From contig JAHZHB010000080.1 in assembly GCA_019420465.1 (NCBI GenBank), positions 1-14,376 on the forward strand: a stretch of 14,376 nt of DNA. The letters are read 5' to 3'. The position numbers were made by a program, and so were the translations under genes. Below the pieces are notes generated by a model, which worked only from the letters and a program-made list of their open reading frames with translations, was not told the origin of the DNA and did not search any database. Shown here one piece after another: positions 13,974 to 14,376 of the stretch. Position 1 is the stretch's first letter, and every line of letters starts with the position of its first letter. Source of the DNA: Lachnospiraceae bacterium. Lineage in GTDB: Bacteria; Bacillota; Clostridia; Lachnospirales; Lachnospiraceae.

Positions 13974-14376
13974 TGTAACCACCCTCCTGTTCATCGCTGA
14001 TGATCACACCGTTTTTCAGTGTAATAACACGCTTTTTCATTTCATTGACGATCTCTCTGTTGTGTGTAACCACGAGAACCGTCGTTCCCCTCTCATTGAC
14101 CTCCTCCAGGAGACGCATGATCTCTATGGAATTGGTCGGATCCAGATTACCTGTCGGCTCGTCGGCCAGCAGAAGATTCGGACGATTGACCAGAGCTCTG
14201 GCCAGGGCCACACGCTGCTGCTCACCACCGGACAGCTCATCCGGCAGAGATTTATACTTGGCAGCCAGACCGACCAGCGTCAGGATCTCCGGCACACGCT
14301 TTTTGATCACCCGGTTCGGACGCTCAATAACTCTCTGAGCGAAGGCCACATTTTCATATACATTGCGATCCGGCAA
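13963..14376 (-). CDS. ftsE: FtsE, ATPase of the FtsEX complex, N-terminal part missing
   Basis: ABC ATPase bound to FtsX at the inner face of the membrane. The window holds the last 137 residues; the family is about 228 long, so the start, Walker A and Q-loop lie beyond position 14376. The first codon seen, TTG, is an internal leucine, not a start: the reading continues LPDRNVYENVAFAQ as in other FtsE proteins. Present are the ABC signature LSGGEQQRVALARAL, Walker B LLLADEPTGNLDP, the switch histidine in VVTHNREIV, and the C-terminal RVITLKNGVIISDE. The signature and the DEPTGNLDP form are typical of FtsE and LolD-type ATPases, and the overlapping ftsX decides for FtsE. Its stop lies inside the first codons of ftsX. 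Confidence 0.96.
   Translation of the reverse strand: MPDRNVYENVAFAQRVIERPNRVIKKRVPEILTLVGLAAKYKSLPDELSGGEQQRVALARALVNRPNLLLADEPTGNLDPTNSIEIMRLLEEVNERGTTVLVVTHNREIVNEMKKRVITLKNGVIISDEQEGGYIED

Noticed and set aside
1..14376. Mobile elements, CRISPR arrays, tRNA or rRNA genes, toxin-antitoxin or defence genes
   Set aside because: I found no transposase or integrase motifs, no regularly spaced repeats, no tRNA-like folds and no defence domains; the intact coding genes are housekeeping or transport.

Overview
The window reads as chromosomal core DNA from a low-to-mid GC Gram-positive anaerobe, most likely a clostridium of the Lachnospiraceae type. The grounds are the gene order hrcA-grpE-dnaK behind a perfect CIRCE operator, a DnaK ATPase domain without the insertion seen in Gram-negative DnaK, strong AGGAGG-type ribosome sites, and an ftsE-ftsX-ctp cluster. 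The family assignment is inference. Every intact gene lies on the minus strand; the only plus-strand gene trace is a broken PLP-enzyme remnant.

Region by region, from high to low coordinates (the direction of transcription): (1) 14376-11773 holds the end of ftsE, ftsX overlapping it, a hairpin terminator, and an S41 C-terminal processing protease. This is a cell-wall/division module. (2) 11697-8572 is a three-gene ABC importer operon: lipoprotein substrate-binding protein, permease, ATPase. It has a near-consensus promoter buried in a 50-bp imperfect dyad and ends at a 19-bp-stem terminator. (3) 8481-7113 is a MATE-family efflux pump that starts with TTG. (4) 6931-6068 is a DegV-family lipid-binding protein. 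(5) 6067-5729 is a 339-bp gap with two hairpins and a weak LexA-like site, followed by uvrB (5728-3740) and its terminator. (6) 3640-3060 is a gene-poor stretch holding the degraded Cys/Met-metabolism enzyme. (7) 3049-1 is the heat-shock operon: promoter, CIRCE, hrcA, grpE, dnaK (cut by the window edge).

How the genes work together: HrcA represses its own operon through CIRCE, and GrpE is the nucleotide exchange factor for DnaK. The importer genes are packed tightly enough to be made as one unit, and so are ftsE and ftsX. FtsEX is known to control peptidoglycan hydrolases, and a Ctp protease beside it is a recurrent Firmicutes arrangement. UvrB is a stand-alone repair gene here, with no uvrA or uvrC in view.

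I saw no CRISPR array, tRNA, rRNA, insertion sequence or prophage gene, and nothing that amounts to an undescribed multi-gene system. The points most worth a second look are the dyad over the importer promoter, the plus-strand enzyme remnant between two housekeeping loci, and the unexplained DNA upstream of uvrB.
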